A stretch of 64,000 nt of DNA from Mucilaginibacter sp. PAMC 26640 (GCA_001596135.1 CP014773.1:248001-312000); one strand, 5' to 3'. Shown: positions 49,557-58,037, counted from the first letter of the stretch. Notes: generated by a model not told the origin, from the sequence alone. A program made the numbers and translations.

Positions 49557-50336
49557 CTATGATTCAAAAAATTGTTTGATGTTTTTGTCAATTGAATGTT
49601 CAAGTGACTCATAAGTGCCGTCCGCATAGCACTTGCCGTCAAATAGCAGTACTACCCTGTCGGATATATTTTTTACGCAATTCATATCATGCGAAATGAT
49701 AATGGAAGAGGTATGGTATTTTCGTTGTAACGTTAAGATCAGCTGATCAATTTCCCTGGCAGTCACCGGGTCAAGCCCCGTTGTTGGCTCATCATATAAA
49801 ATAATCTCCGGCTTCAGGATCATGGTCCGCGCCAGCGCGATCCTTTTGAGCATACCACCAGATAATTCTTCCGGCATCATCTCAGTAGTGTGGGCCAGGC
49901 CAACATTTTCCAGCGCTTCCTTAACCATGGCGTTTACTTCTGACTGCTTAAGGTCTGTCCAATGATGGCGTAAAGGGAATTCAAGGTTTTCTCGAACGGT
50001 CATAGAGTCGTACAAAGCATTCCCCTGGAACAGAAAGCCGATCTTTGCTCTGACTTTATCCAGCCCGTCATCACTTAATTGGGTAACATCATCGCCCAAA
50101 ACGTTGATGCTGCCCTCATCAGCTTTTAAGAGGCCAATAATGCATTTGATAAGTACTGATTTTCCCGAACCTGATTTACCCAAAATCACTACGTTCTCTT
50201 CTTTATTTACAGTCAGGTTAAAATTCTTTAGTACCACATTTGGTCCAAAGCGCTTGTAAACATGCGATATCGTTATGACGGGAACTTTTGTGCTGTCTTT
50301 GCTATTTGTAAAGGTACTGTCGGGCGTGCTCGTCAT
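49557..50336 (-). CDS. MlaF-type ABC transporter ATP-binding protein
   Basis: This 259-residue ATPase has Walker A LGKSGSGKSVL, Q-loop LFQGNALYDSMTV (the Mla-type signature), ABC signature ELSGGMLKRIALART, Walker B IILYDEPTTGLDP and switch His in IISHDM. It couples to the MlaE permease encoded one base upstream. It powers the lipid-transport complex at the inner membrane. Confidence 0.93.
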   Translation of the reverse strand: MTSTPDSTFTNSKDSTKVPVITISHVYKRFGPNVVLKNFNLTVNKEENVVILGKSGSGKSVLIKCIIGLLKADEGSINVLGDDVTQLSDDGLDKVRAKIGFLFQGNALYDSMTVRENLEFPLRHHWTDLKQSEVNAMVKEALENVGLAHTTEMMPEELSGGMLKRIALARTMILKPEIILYDEPTTGLDPVTAREIDQLILTLQRKYHTSSIIISHDMNCVKNISDRVVLLFDGKCYADGTYESLEHSIDKNIKQFFES

Positions 50337-50337
50337 T

Positions 50338-51108
50338 TTAATTTAAGCCTAATAAGTTGGTAAACTGAACCGCTAGAAGGTCGATGACAAAAATGAGTAC
50401 GGAGGCCAGGACTACTGCAGAATTGGCCGAACTGCCCACACCCCGCGTACCCTTGGTAGAGTTGAACCCTTTATAACAACCAATAATACCAACAGCAAAG
50501 CCAAAAAAGATGGTTTTGATCACCGCCGGCAGCACATCACTATAGCCGATACTATGAAACACCTGGTTAAAAAAGAATTTGATGCTGGTAACCGAGTTAA
50601 TATTAACGCCAATGTAGGCACCAAATAAAGATATGGCATCGCCAAGAATGGTTAGTATGGGCAGCATCAGGGTAGTAGCAACCACGCGGGTAGCCACCAG
50701 ATATTTAGTAGGATTGGTTCCGCTCACTTCCATCGCATCGATCTGCTCGGTCACTTTCATAGAGCCCAGCTCAGCACCTATGCTGCTGCCGATCTTGCCG
50801 GCAAAGATCAGCGCGGTAATAACCGGTCCGATTTCGCGAATAATAGCAATACCAACCATAACCGGCAGCTGGGATTCTACACCGTAACTAACCAGCGATG
50901 GCCTTAACTGCATCGTAAGTACCAGGCCCATGATAAAGCCGGTAAGCCCCACCAGCGGTAAGGATTTGTAACCGATGATATAACATTGCGCCAGCAATTC
51001 CTTTAGTTCGTACCTGGGTTTCATGCCATGTGAAAAAAAGCGCCCGGTAAATTTGGTTATACTACCGGTTTCGTCAAAAAAACTCCTGATATCAGCTAAA
51101 AAGGGCAT
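50338..51108 (-). CDS. MlaE-type ABC transporter permease
   Basis: This 256-residue inner-membrane protein has five to six helices and the MlaE family motifs: GLTGFIMGLVLTMQLRPSL, REIGPVITALIFAGKIGSSIGAELGSMKVTEQIDAMEVSGTNP (about residues 90-135) and GCYKGFNSTKGTRGVG near the C-terminus. It is the permease for the MCE lipid transporter. It is first of the three Mla genes. Confidence 0.92.
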   Translation of the reverse strand: MPFLADIRSFFDETGSITKFTGRFFSHGMKPRYELKELLAQCYIIGYKSLPLVGLTGFIMGLVLTMQLRPSLVSYGVESQLPVMVGIAIIREIGPVITALIFAGKIGSSIGAELGSMKVTEQIDAMEVSGTNPTKYLVATRVVATTLMLPILTILGDAISLFGAYIGVNINSVTSIKFFFNQVFHSIGYSDVLPAVIKTIFFGFAVGIIGCYKGFNSTKGTRGVGSSANSAVVLASVLIFVIDLLAVQFTNLLGLN

Positions 51109-51172
51109 TGCGTTTGTTTATTTAAATAGCCTTGATAATTCAAACCCAGATCGAAATATGGCTTGTCAGTAA

Positions 51173-51436
51173 TTACAACAGTGCAATGTCCCGGTAACTT
51201 TGGGCCAGCAGATGATCTGTTTCTTCTTTGATCAATAGCGAAAGCTTCCCGGATTGATCTGGTAACAGGTCAGCTATTTTTGCTAACGAGGCTACTTTTT
51301 GGTAATAACTCTTATTTTCCCAGTTCTCCAGTCTCTGCTCTGCGTTCGCTAATTCGGTATCAACTAATGCTGCCGGGATCTCCCGGCAACCTTTTAGCTC
51401 GAATACATTAAATGGCTTGAGTGTTTGGGATACCAT
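51173..51436 (-). CDS. Stand-alone aldehyde-dehydrogenase-like N-terminal domain
   Basis: This 87-residue protein reads through with the N-terminus of the ALDH gene at 46.7-48.1 kb. Aligned features include LKPFN...ELKGC versus INPFN...VVKTF, then an AEQRLENWENKSYY helix versus AEDCFKAWRTSPF, KIADLLPDQSGKLSLLIKEE versus QIMRERSDQLAKLITLEM, and a closing helix. It ends exactly where the ALDH Rossmann domain would begin, so it has no NAD site and no catalytic Cys. It lies between the Mla operon and the BON gene. It is probably a domesticated accessory domain, or else a pseudogene relic kept in frame. Confidence 0.7.
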   Translation of the reverse strand: MVSQTLKPFNVFELKGCREIPAALVDTELANAEQRLENWENKSYYQKVASLAKIADLLPDQSGKLSLLIKEETDHLLAQSYRDIALL

Positions 51437-51469
51437 GCTTTTGATGATTTAAGAGATAAATAGGTTTTG

Positions 51470-51501
51470 AATAATGCGGGATTTTTAATTCCCGCATTAT
51501 T
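51470..51501. terminator. Intrinsic terminator after the BON-domain gene
   Basis: The arms AATAATGCGGGA (51470-51481) and TCCCGCATTATT (51490-51501) pair perfectly around an eight-base loop. The BON gene stop is at 51505, so the stem almost touches it on the minus strand. Confidence 0.85.
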
Positions 51502-51504
51502 CGC

Positions 51505-52164
51505 TTAGTTTTCGTAATAGTCGATATATAACTCGTTATCAACTACACATACACCGGGGGCATTCCAGGCTATCCTGTCCGCTTCGTCTTTTTGGTAGAG
51601 CGAATGAACCGATCCGGTCAAAGTAATCCGGTCGCCGTCAACTTTCACCGTAATACCCTGCTTACTTACAGACCAGTTACGGGCAAGTGCTTCTTCTATC
51701 TCTTTCTTTTCAACCTCGTCATGGCTTTCCGCCTGGATCTTGATATCATTCGATACACCGATAACTCCAATCAGTGGTTTAACTGCATTCTTGGCTGCAT
51801 CTTTTTGAAAGTTCCAATGCAGGGCACCTTCCAGTTTTACCCAGCCGTTTTCCACTTGTACTTTCACTTTGCCGTCCGGTATCCAGTTAGCTTTTAAAGC
51901 GGCAATCACCTCGTTGGCAATTTCAGTATCGCTTTTTCTAAAATCGCTTGGGAATGCAATGGTGATATCTTCCGCAACAGCCTTTACGCCGGCAACACTT
52001 TTAGCTGCTTTCTCTGCTTCTCTTTTTTTGAGGTAATTATCTACCGTGCCAGTCAGTGTGATCACTCCATCTTTAGCGGTGACGCCGATTTCAGCGGCAT
52101 TTAATAATGGCTCCCATTTAATAGCGTTTTCAACGTCTTGTTGTAGTTCTTCGTTTGTTCTCAT
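51505..52164 (-). CDS. Triple BON-domain protein (OsmY-like)
   Basis: This is a 219-residue protein from the start at 52164 (MRTNEELQQDVENAIKWE); an upstream ATG at 52212 adds 16 unusual residues. It has three BON units: about 5-70 (GVTAKDGVITLTGTVDNY), 75-140 (VKVQVENGWVKLEGALHW) and 145-215 (ITVKVDGDRITLTGSVHSLYQ). BON domains bind phospholipid membranes and are induced by osmotic and envelope stress. There is no signal peptide visible, so its location is uncertain. A TGAC-N4-GTCA site lies about 80 bases upstream, matching Crp/Fnr control. Confidence 0.9.
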   Translation of the reverse strand: MRTNEELQQDVENAIKWEPLLNAAEIGVTAKDGVITLTGTVDNYLKKREAEKAAKSVAGVKAVAEDITIAFPSDFRKSDTEIANEVIAALKANWIPDGKVKVQVENGWVKLEGALHWNFQKDAAKNAVKPLIGVIGVSNDIKIQAESHDEVEKKEIEEALARNWSVSKQGITVKVDGDRITLTGSVHSLYQKDEADRIAWNAPGVCVVDNELYIDYYEN

Positions 52165-52240
52165 TTTCGATGTTCTCAAATGCTTTAAAAATTTAGCTGT
52201 TTGATAGACCAAATATCCTGAGAATCAGGCGGCGGCCAAA

Positions 52241-52252
52241 TGACCGTTGTCA
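52241..52252. promoter_or_regulatory. Crp/Fnr-type palindrome TGAC-N4-GTCA upstream of the BON gene
   Basis: TGACCGTTGTCA lies 77 bases before the preferred BON-gene start (minus strand). It has the same four-base spacer as the sites at 27979, 32858 and 57068. It supports the internal start at 52164, since the longer ORF would begin only 29 bases away. Confidence 0.55.
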
Positions 52253-52495
52253 CCCTGAAAAATGTTTGTGAGCACTACCGGCAAGCGCCATCAATAAGAT
52301 ATAAAATAGTGGCTGGCAATGTTAAGAATGATGTTTGGGCTACCTAAAAACGGGGGGAAGAGATGGATAAGGAAAGCCTGCAAAGTGCTGAAAATTTACC
52401 TAGAGCAGCAAGATTTTCAATGAAGCCTGCTGCTGCAAAAACAAAAAACTGTTTTATGTGATAAATTGTATCTCAAAGATTCATTACTGTTTGTA
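52253..52495. other. Intergenic region between BON and persulfide-dioxygenase genes
   Basis: About 240 bases with no supported gene. A GCAGCA/TGCTGC inverted repeat is present near 52410-52435. Nothing else stands out. Confidence 0.35.
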
Positions 52496-53830
52496 CTATA
52501 ACAATGTTAAAACTGCCTCGCCAAGATCATAAACTTTTGTCCGGTCGCCGATTGCACTTTGCACGATACTGCTGCCCGCTGCACTACGGTACCCTCCCGC
52601 GCAATGAACCACGATTGGTTTGTCAAGAGGTATTTCCTGCAGACGCTCCCTTAGTTCCTGAAGCGGAATTTTTATTGAGACGTCAAACAGCGGTTTATCT
52701 TTTATTTCAGCGGCATTCCGTACGTCAACAATGGTATAAGCTGATAAGTTCTCTGTAAATTCATTTACTTTTAACTCATCCATCATTTCATCACCCTGCT
52801 TTACAACATATGCAGCTTTAATAAAACTTTCATATCCAATTTTAGTAGTGCGGGCGATCATCGTCTCCAGCATTACTTCATTATCGGCAACCAGGTAAAA
52901 AACTTCGCCCGGAGAAACGATGCTGCCCAGCCACGTCTCAAATTTGCCGCCTGCTTGCAAATTAACCGAACCAGACTGGTGACCGGCTTTGTATATCGAC
53001 TGTTGTCGGGTGTCGACTATTAAACTACCTTTATCAAGCCGATCTGGTTTTAGTCGGTTTACATTCGCAATAACTTCGGCCAAATTATATGCGCCCTGCT
53101 TGTTTACAGCAACATCATATGGAAAATATTTGGGAATAAAAGGCTGGTCTCTTAACAGTTCAGTGATAAAGCGGCCTTTCTTCATCTCCTGTAAAGACCA
53201 GTTATTTACTTTTTCAGTCTGCATGGTACTGCAGTTTGCGTCACTTAGGGCCTTTCCGCAAAGCGTTCCTGCGCCGTGGGCGGGGTAAACCAACACATCA
53301 TTGTCCAATAACATCAATTTATCCCTTAGGGAATGATACATCAGTGCAGCCAGATCTTCTCGTTTTGCAGTTAAATTACCGGCGGTCTCCCGCAGGTCCG
53401 GACGACCACAATCACCAATAAAAAGTGTGTCTCCTGTAAAAACGGCCTTATCTTTACCTTCGTGCTCCAATACAATACTGATACTATCTGGCGAATGGCC
53501 AGGTGTATTTAAAATTTTTAGTTTGATGCCTCCTAATTGGAGCACACTACCTTCGTCAACTGAAAGATGCGGGTAATTTGCACCTAACAATGCGGAGCAG
53601 TAGATAGTTGCACCAGTCAATTGGTGTAATTCCAAATGCCCGCTGATAAAATCAGCGTGGGGGTGCGTTTCAATAATACCGATAATTTTTGCATTGTTCT
53701 GTTCGGCAAAAGCCATGTAGGGTGCTATATTTCTGGACGGGTCAACCAGCATTACTTCATTTTCGCATTCACTTAATATAGCGTAAGAATAGTGCGATAA
53801 TGCTTTATCCTCAAATTGTTCAATTTTCAT
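52496..53830 (-). CDS. Metallo-beta-lactamase-fold persulfide dioxygenase fused to two rhodanese domains (CstB-like)
   Basis: This 444-residue cytosolic enzyme starts with an MBL domain (1-240). The metal-binding ETHPHADFISGHLEL carries His ligands, and TGDTLFIGDCGRPDL is typical of persulfide dioxygenases. A first rhodanese domain (about 245-350) lacks the catalytic Cys, with VADNE at that position. The second (about 355-444) has IVVHCAGGYRSA with the active-site Cys. This is the CstB order. It oxidises low-molecular-weight persulfides to sulfite and thiosulfate. The next three genes encode transporters of sulfur compounds, so the cluster is a sulfide-detoxification cassette. Confidence 0.92.
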   Translation of the reverse strand: MKIEQFEDKALSHYSYAILSECENEVMLVDPSRNIAPYMAFAEQNNAKIIGIIETHPHADFISGHLELHQLTGATIYCSALLGANYPHLSVDEGSVLQLGGIKLKILNTPGHSPDSISIVLEHEGKDKAVFTGDTLFIGDCGRPDLRETAGNLTAKREDLAALMYHSLRDKLMLLDNDVLVYPAHGAGTLCGKALSDANCSTMQTEKVNNWSLQEMKKGRFITELLRDQPFIPKYFPYDVAVNKQGAYNLAEVIANVNRLKPDRLDKGSLIVDTRQQSIYKAGHQSGSVNLQAGGKFETWLGSIVSPGEVFYLVADNEVMLETMIARTTKIGYESFIKAAYVVKQGDEMMDELKVNEFTENLSAYTIVDVRNAAEIKDKPLFDVSIKIPLQELRERLQEIPLDKPIVVHCAGGYRSAAGSSIVQSAIGDRTKVYDLGEAVLTLL

Positions 53831-53839
53831 AGCCGTAAA

Positions 53840-54250
53840 TTAATGAGGTAGTTGTTTGCGTAACAGGCCATAGATCCATGTCCCGGCTATTGCACTCAAC
53901 AGCGTGATCAGTATCACCAAAAAGCCGCTTCCTATTTCTGCAAACAGCGGGCCGGGACAGGCCCCTGTTATTGCCCAACCTAACCCAAAGATCAAGCCTC
54001 CATAAACATTGCCCCAATGAAAGGTCTTTTCGGGGATGGTAATTGGCTCGTTATTTATCGTCTTCAAGTGGAAGCGTTTGATAAGGAAAATAGAAATCAT
54101 ACCAACAACAATAGCGCTTCCAATGATGCCGTACATATGAAACGACTGCAAGCGGAACATTTCCTGTATGCGAAACCAGGAGATCACTTCGGATTTTACC
54201 AGTATGATACCGAACAACACACCCACAATCATAAACCGTATGCTTTTCAT
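53840..54250 (-). CDS. YeeE/YedE-type sulfur transporter, second half
   Basis: This is a 136-residue protein with four membrane helices from the start at 54250 ([21 protein letters not shown]), which overlaps the upstream partner by four bases. The longer frame from 54334 runs into that gene. GWAITGACPGPLFAEIGSG carries the family Cys in the middle of a re-entrant loop. YeeE/YedE proteins import thiosulfate or other sulfur species; here the single protein is split in two. It lies between the persulfide dioxygenase and the partner half. Confidence 0.88.
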   Translation of the reverse strand: MKSIRFMIVGVLFGIILVKSEVISWFRIQEMFRLQSFHMYGIIGSAIVVGMISIFLIKRFHLKTINNEPITIPEKTFHWGNVYGGLIFGLGWAITGACPGPLFAEIGSGFLVILITLLSAIAGTWIYGLLRKQLPH

Positions 54251-54807
54251 AGTTGTAATAAATAAGGTAAGATGAGCCAGGTCATTATAAATCCTCCAGC
54301 CATGAAGCAGCATGTAGCTACCAGTGATGGCCATTGTAACGAGGAGATACCCATAATGGAATGTCCCGAGGTACAGCCACCCGCGTAGCGCGTTCCGAAA
54401 CCCACCAGGAAGCCACCAACAACAATAAAAACAAATCCCCTTAGCGTAAACAATTGGCTGAAACTAAAAATATCGTGCGGCAGTAAACCGCTAAAATCTT
54501 TTACACCTTCTTGTTTCAATAACCTAACCGTATCCGGGTTGAGATTGACAGATGCGGTATTAGAGAGAAAATATGTGGCAATAAAACCTCCTGCAACAAT
54601 TCCCATTGCGAAGTAGAGATTCCAGCTTTCCTTCTTCCAGTCGTATTTAAAAAAAGGAATATCAGCCGGCATGCAAGCCGCACAAATGTGCCGTAAAGAC
54701 GACGAGATACCAAAAGCCTTATTACCGAGTAATAAAAGAGTTGGCACAATCAGGCCGATTAGCGGCCCCGAAACATACCAGGGCCAGGGTTGTTTAATAA
54801 ATTCCAT
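54247..54807 (-). CDS. YeeE/YedE-type sulfur transporter, first half
   Basis: This 186-residue membrane protein has about five helices and the motif [29 protein letters not shown] with the conserved Cys near residue 146. It corresponds to the N-terminal half of the single-chain transporter TsuA. The two halves probably pair to form one pore. Its start is one base after the TauE gene stop, in a four-gene sulfur operon. Confidence 0.88.
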   Translation of the reverse strand: MEFIKQPWPWYVSGPLIGLIVPTLLLLGNKAFGISSSLRHICAACMPADIPFFKYDWKKESWNLYFAMGIVAGGFIATYFLSNTASVNLNPDTVRLLKQEGVKDFSGLLPHDIFSFSQLFTLRGFVFIVVGGFLVGFGTRYAGGCTSGHSIMGISSLQWPSLVATCCFMAGGFIMTWLILPYLLQL

Positions 54808-54808
54808 T

Positions 54809-55597
54809 TTACTTGATTAAAGTTGTGACTAACACGAATCCCCCCATGATTAGCACGAACCATCCAAAAGCGGGTTTTAATTTAGCGTCGTTAATATATT
54901 TTGTAAAGTAACTTCCTAAGATAATACCGGTTATAGCGAAAGCAGAAAAAAGTAAAATAAAGCTATAATTGACCGGCACATGCCTGCTTAGATCACCCAA
55001 TACAGCAAGCAGGGAGCTAATGGTCATAACCATCAGGGAAGTTCCCACTGCCTTCTTCATTGGCAGACCAGCGAATAAAATCAATGATGGAATGATTAGA
55101 AACCCGCCACCAACACCTACAAAACCAGTAACTACGCCAACAATAATACTTTGCATAACCAATTTAGCATGATGTAGCTGCGGCTTCAGTGCTATATTTC
55201 CATTATCATTCCAGATCATTGTAACCGCGGCCGCTACCATCAACCCGGCAAATGTCAGCATTAATAATTCCGGCTTAGTCAGTTCAAATGAACCGATAGC
55301 AAATAGATGGATTGGGATGGCGGGCAACACCCACTTACGCATGATAAGTATGGAAACCAGGGACGGTAAACCAAACAGTAGCGCAATTTTAAAACTGACA
55401 TTGCCTTTTTGATAATAGCTCAAGGCACCTGCAGAACTTGTCAAGCCAACTACAAAAAGCGAATAGGTAGTTGCTAATACGGGATCGATTCCGAAAAAAT
55501 ATACCAAAATAGGTACGGTTAAAATGGACCCTCCTCCTCCGATTATACCTAATGATAAACCAATTAATATTGCTGCCACATATCCTGCTATTTCCAT
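54809..55597 (-). CDS. TauE/SafE-family sulfite exporter
   Basis: This 262-residue membrane protein has seven to eight helices, and [20 protein letters not shown] and [17 protein letters not shown] are the two inverted family motifs. It probably exports sulfite formed by the persulfide dioxygenase. A near-match to the Crp/Fnr palindrome (TGACctatGTTA, 55633-55644) lies 36 bases upstream. Confidence 0.9.
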   Translation of the reverse strand: MEIAGYVAAILIGLSLGIIGGGGSILTVPILVYFFGIDPVLATTYSLFVVGLTSSAGALSYYQKGNVSFKIALLFGLPSLVSILIMRKWVLPAIPIHLFAIGSFELTKPELLMLTFAGLMVAAAVTMIWNDNGNIALKPQLHHAKLVMQSIIVGVVTGFVGVGGGFLIIPSLILFAGLPMKKAVGTSLMVMTISSLLAVLGDLSRHVPVNYSFILLFSAFAITGIILGSYFTKYINDAKLKPAFGWFVLIMGGFVLVTTLIK

Positions 55598-55642
55598 TGA
55601 TACAAAATTAGCAGATGAAATGCCGGCAGTTGGTGACCTATG

Positions 55643-56251
55643 TTACACAGGGATATTTAAAATTATTTTATTCCGGAGGAGGGTTATCAGCTGCTGTTTT
55701 TCCATTTGCTTAAGCAAACGGGAAACCACCTCCCGCGTGGTGCCTAATTCCTCTGCCAGCTGCTGATGCGTGATACTAAATTCATTAGAGCCGTAAACGC
55801 TTGCTTTTCTTTTCAACAAGGTGACTATCCGTTCATCCAGTTTCTGAAAAGCTACCGCATTAATTACATCTAATAGCTCCTCAAAACGCCGGTGATATAA
55901 TTTAAAAATGAAATCCGCCCACTCCGGGTAAATTTTAATCCACCCGCTGGCTGTTGCAACCGGTAGCATCAGCACTTCCGAATCTTCTTCAACCACCAAT
56001 TTAACCTTGCTGGTATCTTCATGAATACCCGCTAAAAAAGACATGATACAGCTTTCACCAGGTTGGATATAATAAAGTAATATCTCACGGCCGTCTTCGT
56101 CCTGGCGGATCACCCGCATGCTGCCGGATAAAACAACAGGGATAGCGCGGATGTAACTATTAGATTGCATCAGCACAGTCCCTGCAGACAATTTTTTCCT
56201 CTGGCTGTTGTTAATCAGCTGTTCCTCTAATACTGCTCCAAAAATTCCCAC
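55643..56251 (-). CDS. Crp/Fnr-family transcription regulator
   Basis: This is a 202-residue protein. An N-terminal cyclic-nucleotide-binding-type beta-roll (about 20-120: LSAGTVLMQSNSYIRAIPVVLSGSMRVIRQDEDGREILL, PGESCIMSF) is followed by a long dimerisation helix and a winged helix with ITHQQLAEELGTTREVVSRLLKQ (about 160-183). E-V-V-S-R in the recognition helix matches the E..SR of FNR, which reads TTGAT or TGAC half-sites. It has no FNR-type Cys cluster (one Cys near PGESC), so oxygen sensing is not by a 4Fe-4S cluster. It lies next to the sulfur cassette and is the best candidate for the TGAC-N4-GTCA sites. Confidence 0.92.
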   Translation of the reverse strand: MGIFGAVLEEQLINNSQRKKLSAGTVLMQSNSYIRAIPVVLSGSMRVIRQDEDGREILLYYIQPGESCIMSFLAGIHEDTSKVKLVVEEDSEVLMLPVATASGWIKIYPEWADFIFKLYHRRFEELLDVINAVAFQKLDERIVTLLKRKASVYGSNEFSITHQQLAEELGTTREVVSRLLKQMEKQQLITLLRNKIILNIPV

Positions 56252-56371
56252 GGGGTAAAGTTAAGAATTCGTATTCCCCTATTAAACAGGCTTTTTGATC
56301 TTTGGTAATTTCCTGCTATTTAATCAGTTGCAAATGCTCAAGTCATCCATTAAATACCTGGCGTTGATTGT

Positions 56372-56770
56372 TTACTGAGGCTTTTGTTCTTCAGCTTCTT
56401 TGTTTAAACATTTGATCTCCGCCTTCTCCTTAACAATATCCTGTCTGATCAGGCCAAATAAACTCATATAAGCGTTGGCTAGATAAACGAGGGCGAAACC
56501 AGCGATCAGATAGCCCCGCCAATCTGCCATTAATAAGTGGTAGCCCGTTAAAAAGAGAAAAAACAGGGTTACATAATGACTGAAGCAATATTCACAGGTG
56601 AACAGGTAAAATATCTTCCTTATCAAAATAGTACGGCCTTCTTTACTACGCCTAACGCAGTACTCACGGGGTTCCCGGAAAACTTCTTCATGCGTTACCG
56701 TCCAGGCAATGCATGCAATGGGTATGGCTAATAATAGCAGCCAGGTAATTTGGGCGGCGAGGGTCATCAT
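56372..56770 (-). CDS. Conserved hypothetical membrane protein with CEYC motif
   Basis: This 132-residue protein has three hydrophobic helices (about 6-24, 60-80, 85-105) and a short cytosolic tail rich in Lys and Glu. The segment FTCEYCFSHYVTLFF has a CxxC just before the second helix, so a metal or disulfide role is possible. Function unknown. It is alone between the Crp/Fnr gene and the oleate hydratase remnant. Confidence 0.7.
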   Translation of the reverse strand: MMTLAAQITWLLLLAIPIACIAWTVTHEEVFREPREYCVRRSKEGRTILIRKIFYLFTCEYCFSHYVTLFFLFLTGYHLLMADWRGYLIAGFALVYLANAYMSLFGLIRQDIVKEKAEIKCLNKEAEEQKPQ

Positions 56771-56843
56771 TTAATTTTCAAGTCAATTTTTGTTCGTTAT
56801 CTACAACTGGTACGCAATTTCAATCAGGATAAGCCTGTTACGG

Positions 56844-57014
56844 TTACCGGAACTGTCCAATTTCCAGCCCGATATACAATTCATCGCAATTAGTGATTTG
56901 ACTACCGGGAATATGACCGTCCCTGACAAAGTAGGCGGCGCTAGCTAAAGCCGCAATGCCGGTACCTACTAAATGGACGTGACGACGCGGAATATTGGCA
57001 ACTGAATTTTTCAT
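56844..57014 (-). pseudogene. N-terminal remnant of an oleate hydratase gene
   Basis: The 56-codon frame starts at 57014 and contains HVHLVGTGIAALASAAYF, VRDGHIPGSQI and a degraded DELYIG segment. These match the FAD-binding N-terminus of oleate hydratases, which begin with a GxGxxxLAAAxYLIRDGHxPG fold. It stops at a TAA (56844-56846) and the remaining roughly 500 residues of the family are missing. The upstream region, including the TGAC-N4-GTCA palindrome at 57068-57079, is intact, so this looks like a truncated copy of a formerly regulated gene. Confidence 0.75.
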
Positions 57015-57067
57015 AGGGATACTGTTTGTTGGTTTGCAAACCTACGCCGGTCCGGCTCCTGAATAAA

Positions 57068-57079
57068 TGACGCCTGTCA
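57068..57079. promoter_or_regulatory. Crp/Fnr-type palindrome TGAC-N4-GTCA
   Basis: TGACGCCTGTCA lies 54 bases before the ATG of the oleate hydratase remnant (minus strand). It has the same form as the other three sites. Its presence ahead of a broken gene suggests the remnant belonged to the same regulon. Confidence 0.55.
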
Positions 57080-57132
57080 GTAAATAGGGTGTGGTTAATT
57101 ATATAACGTAGCGTTGGAGAACAGGTAAAAAC

Positions 57133-57159
57133 AAAAGCCGAATATATCACCCGGCTTTT
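57133..57159. terminator. Intrinsic terminator after the SDR gene
   Basis: AAAAGCCG (57133-57140) and CGGCTTTT (57152-57159) pair around an eleven-base loop. It lies just after the stop of the minus-strand SDR gene (57183). Confidence 0.8.
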
Positions 57160-57182
57160 AATCTAAAACGGTTACAAAAAAA

Positions 57183-58037
57183 TCACCGGTCTGATTCCGG
57201 AAAATCCGCGCCTATAGTTTGCTCTTTTAGCGATTCGAAATTAGACTTTAAAATGTCGAGCTTTTCCATGGCCAGGTTGTAAGCCATTTCCCCTAAAAGT
57301 AATCGCAACTGAGGTTTATCTGAGGCTACGGCATCAATTATAGCCTGGCATCCGCGTATAGGGTCGCCGGCTTGTTTCCCGCTGCCTTCAAGGCTTACAT
57401 TCATGCGTTTGCCAACTGTTTCTTTATAATCATCCAATTGTGTTTCTGTGCGCGAGGTGGACCGGCCCGCCCAGTCGGTACGGAAAGGCCCCGGCTCTAC
57501 TAAAATTACCTTTATTCCCAATGGCGCTACTTCTTGCGATAGCGATTCTGATAAACCCTCTACAGCAAACTTTGTAGCATGATAATAACCCGTAGCGGTA
57601 AAGGCCCTTAGGCCGCCGATGGATGAAAAGTTGATAATATGCCCGCTTTTATTTTTGCGCATGCCCGGTAATACCGCCTGGGTCATGTTCACCAATCCAA
57701 AAAAGTTAGTTTCAAACTGCGCCCTTATTTTATCTTCCTCGCCCTCTTCAATACTGGTAAAGTAGCCATAGCCCGCATTATTTACCAACACATCTATTTT
57801 GCCAAACTTTGCTTGAGTGGCAGCTACAGCTTTGGCTATCTGAGCTTTATCTGTTACATCAAGCGTTAAGAGCAAGGAAGTGCTTTCATATCCTTTTAAC
57901 AGGTCTTGAACCTGTTCCGGTTTCCTGGCTGTAACAACAGCGTTCCAGCCTTTTTCTAAAATCATTTTTGCCAGTTCGCGGCCAAAACCTGTTGAACAGC
58001 CGGTGATGAACCAAACCGGATTTTGTTTGTTTTCCAT
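57183..58037 (-). CDS. Short-chain dehydrogenase/reductase
   Basis: This 284-residue cytosolic enzyme has the classical SDR motifs: cofactor loop TGCSTGFGRELA (about 13-24), VLVNNAGYGYF (NNAG), and FSSIGG followed by the catalytic YYHATKF (YxxxK). The C-terminal region includes EPGPFRTDWAG. Its NADP preference is suggested by the Arg/Lys after strand 2 (TARKPEQ). The substrate is unknown. A strong terminator follows and the gene looks monocistronic. Confidence 0.92.
   Translation of the reverse strand: MENKQNPVWFITGCSTGFGRELAKMILEKGWNAVVTARKPEQVQDLLKGYESTSLLLTLDVTDKAQIAKAVAATQAKFGKIDVLVNNAGYGYFTSIEEGEEDKIRAQFETNFFGLVNMTQAVLPGMRKNKSGHIINFSSIGGLRAFTATGYYHATKFAVEGLSESLSQEVAPLGIKVILVEPGPFRTDWAGRSTSRTETQLDDYKETVGKRMNVSLEGSGKQAGDPIRGCQAIIDAVASDKPQLRLLLGEMAYNLAMEKLDILKSNFESLKEQTIGADFPESDR

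Noticed and set aside
56941..57150. 69-codon minus-strand ORF overlapping the oleate hydratase remnant in another frame
   Set aside because: The other frame carries the recognisable FAD-binding N-terminus; this one has no similarity to anything.
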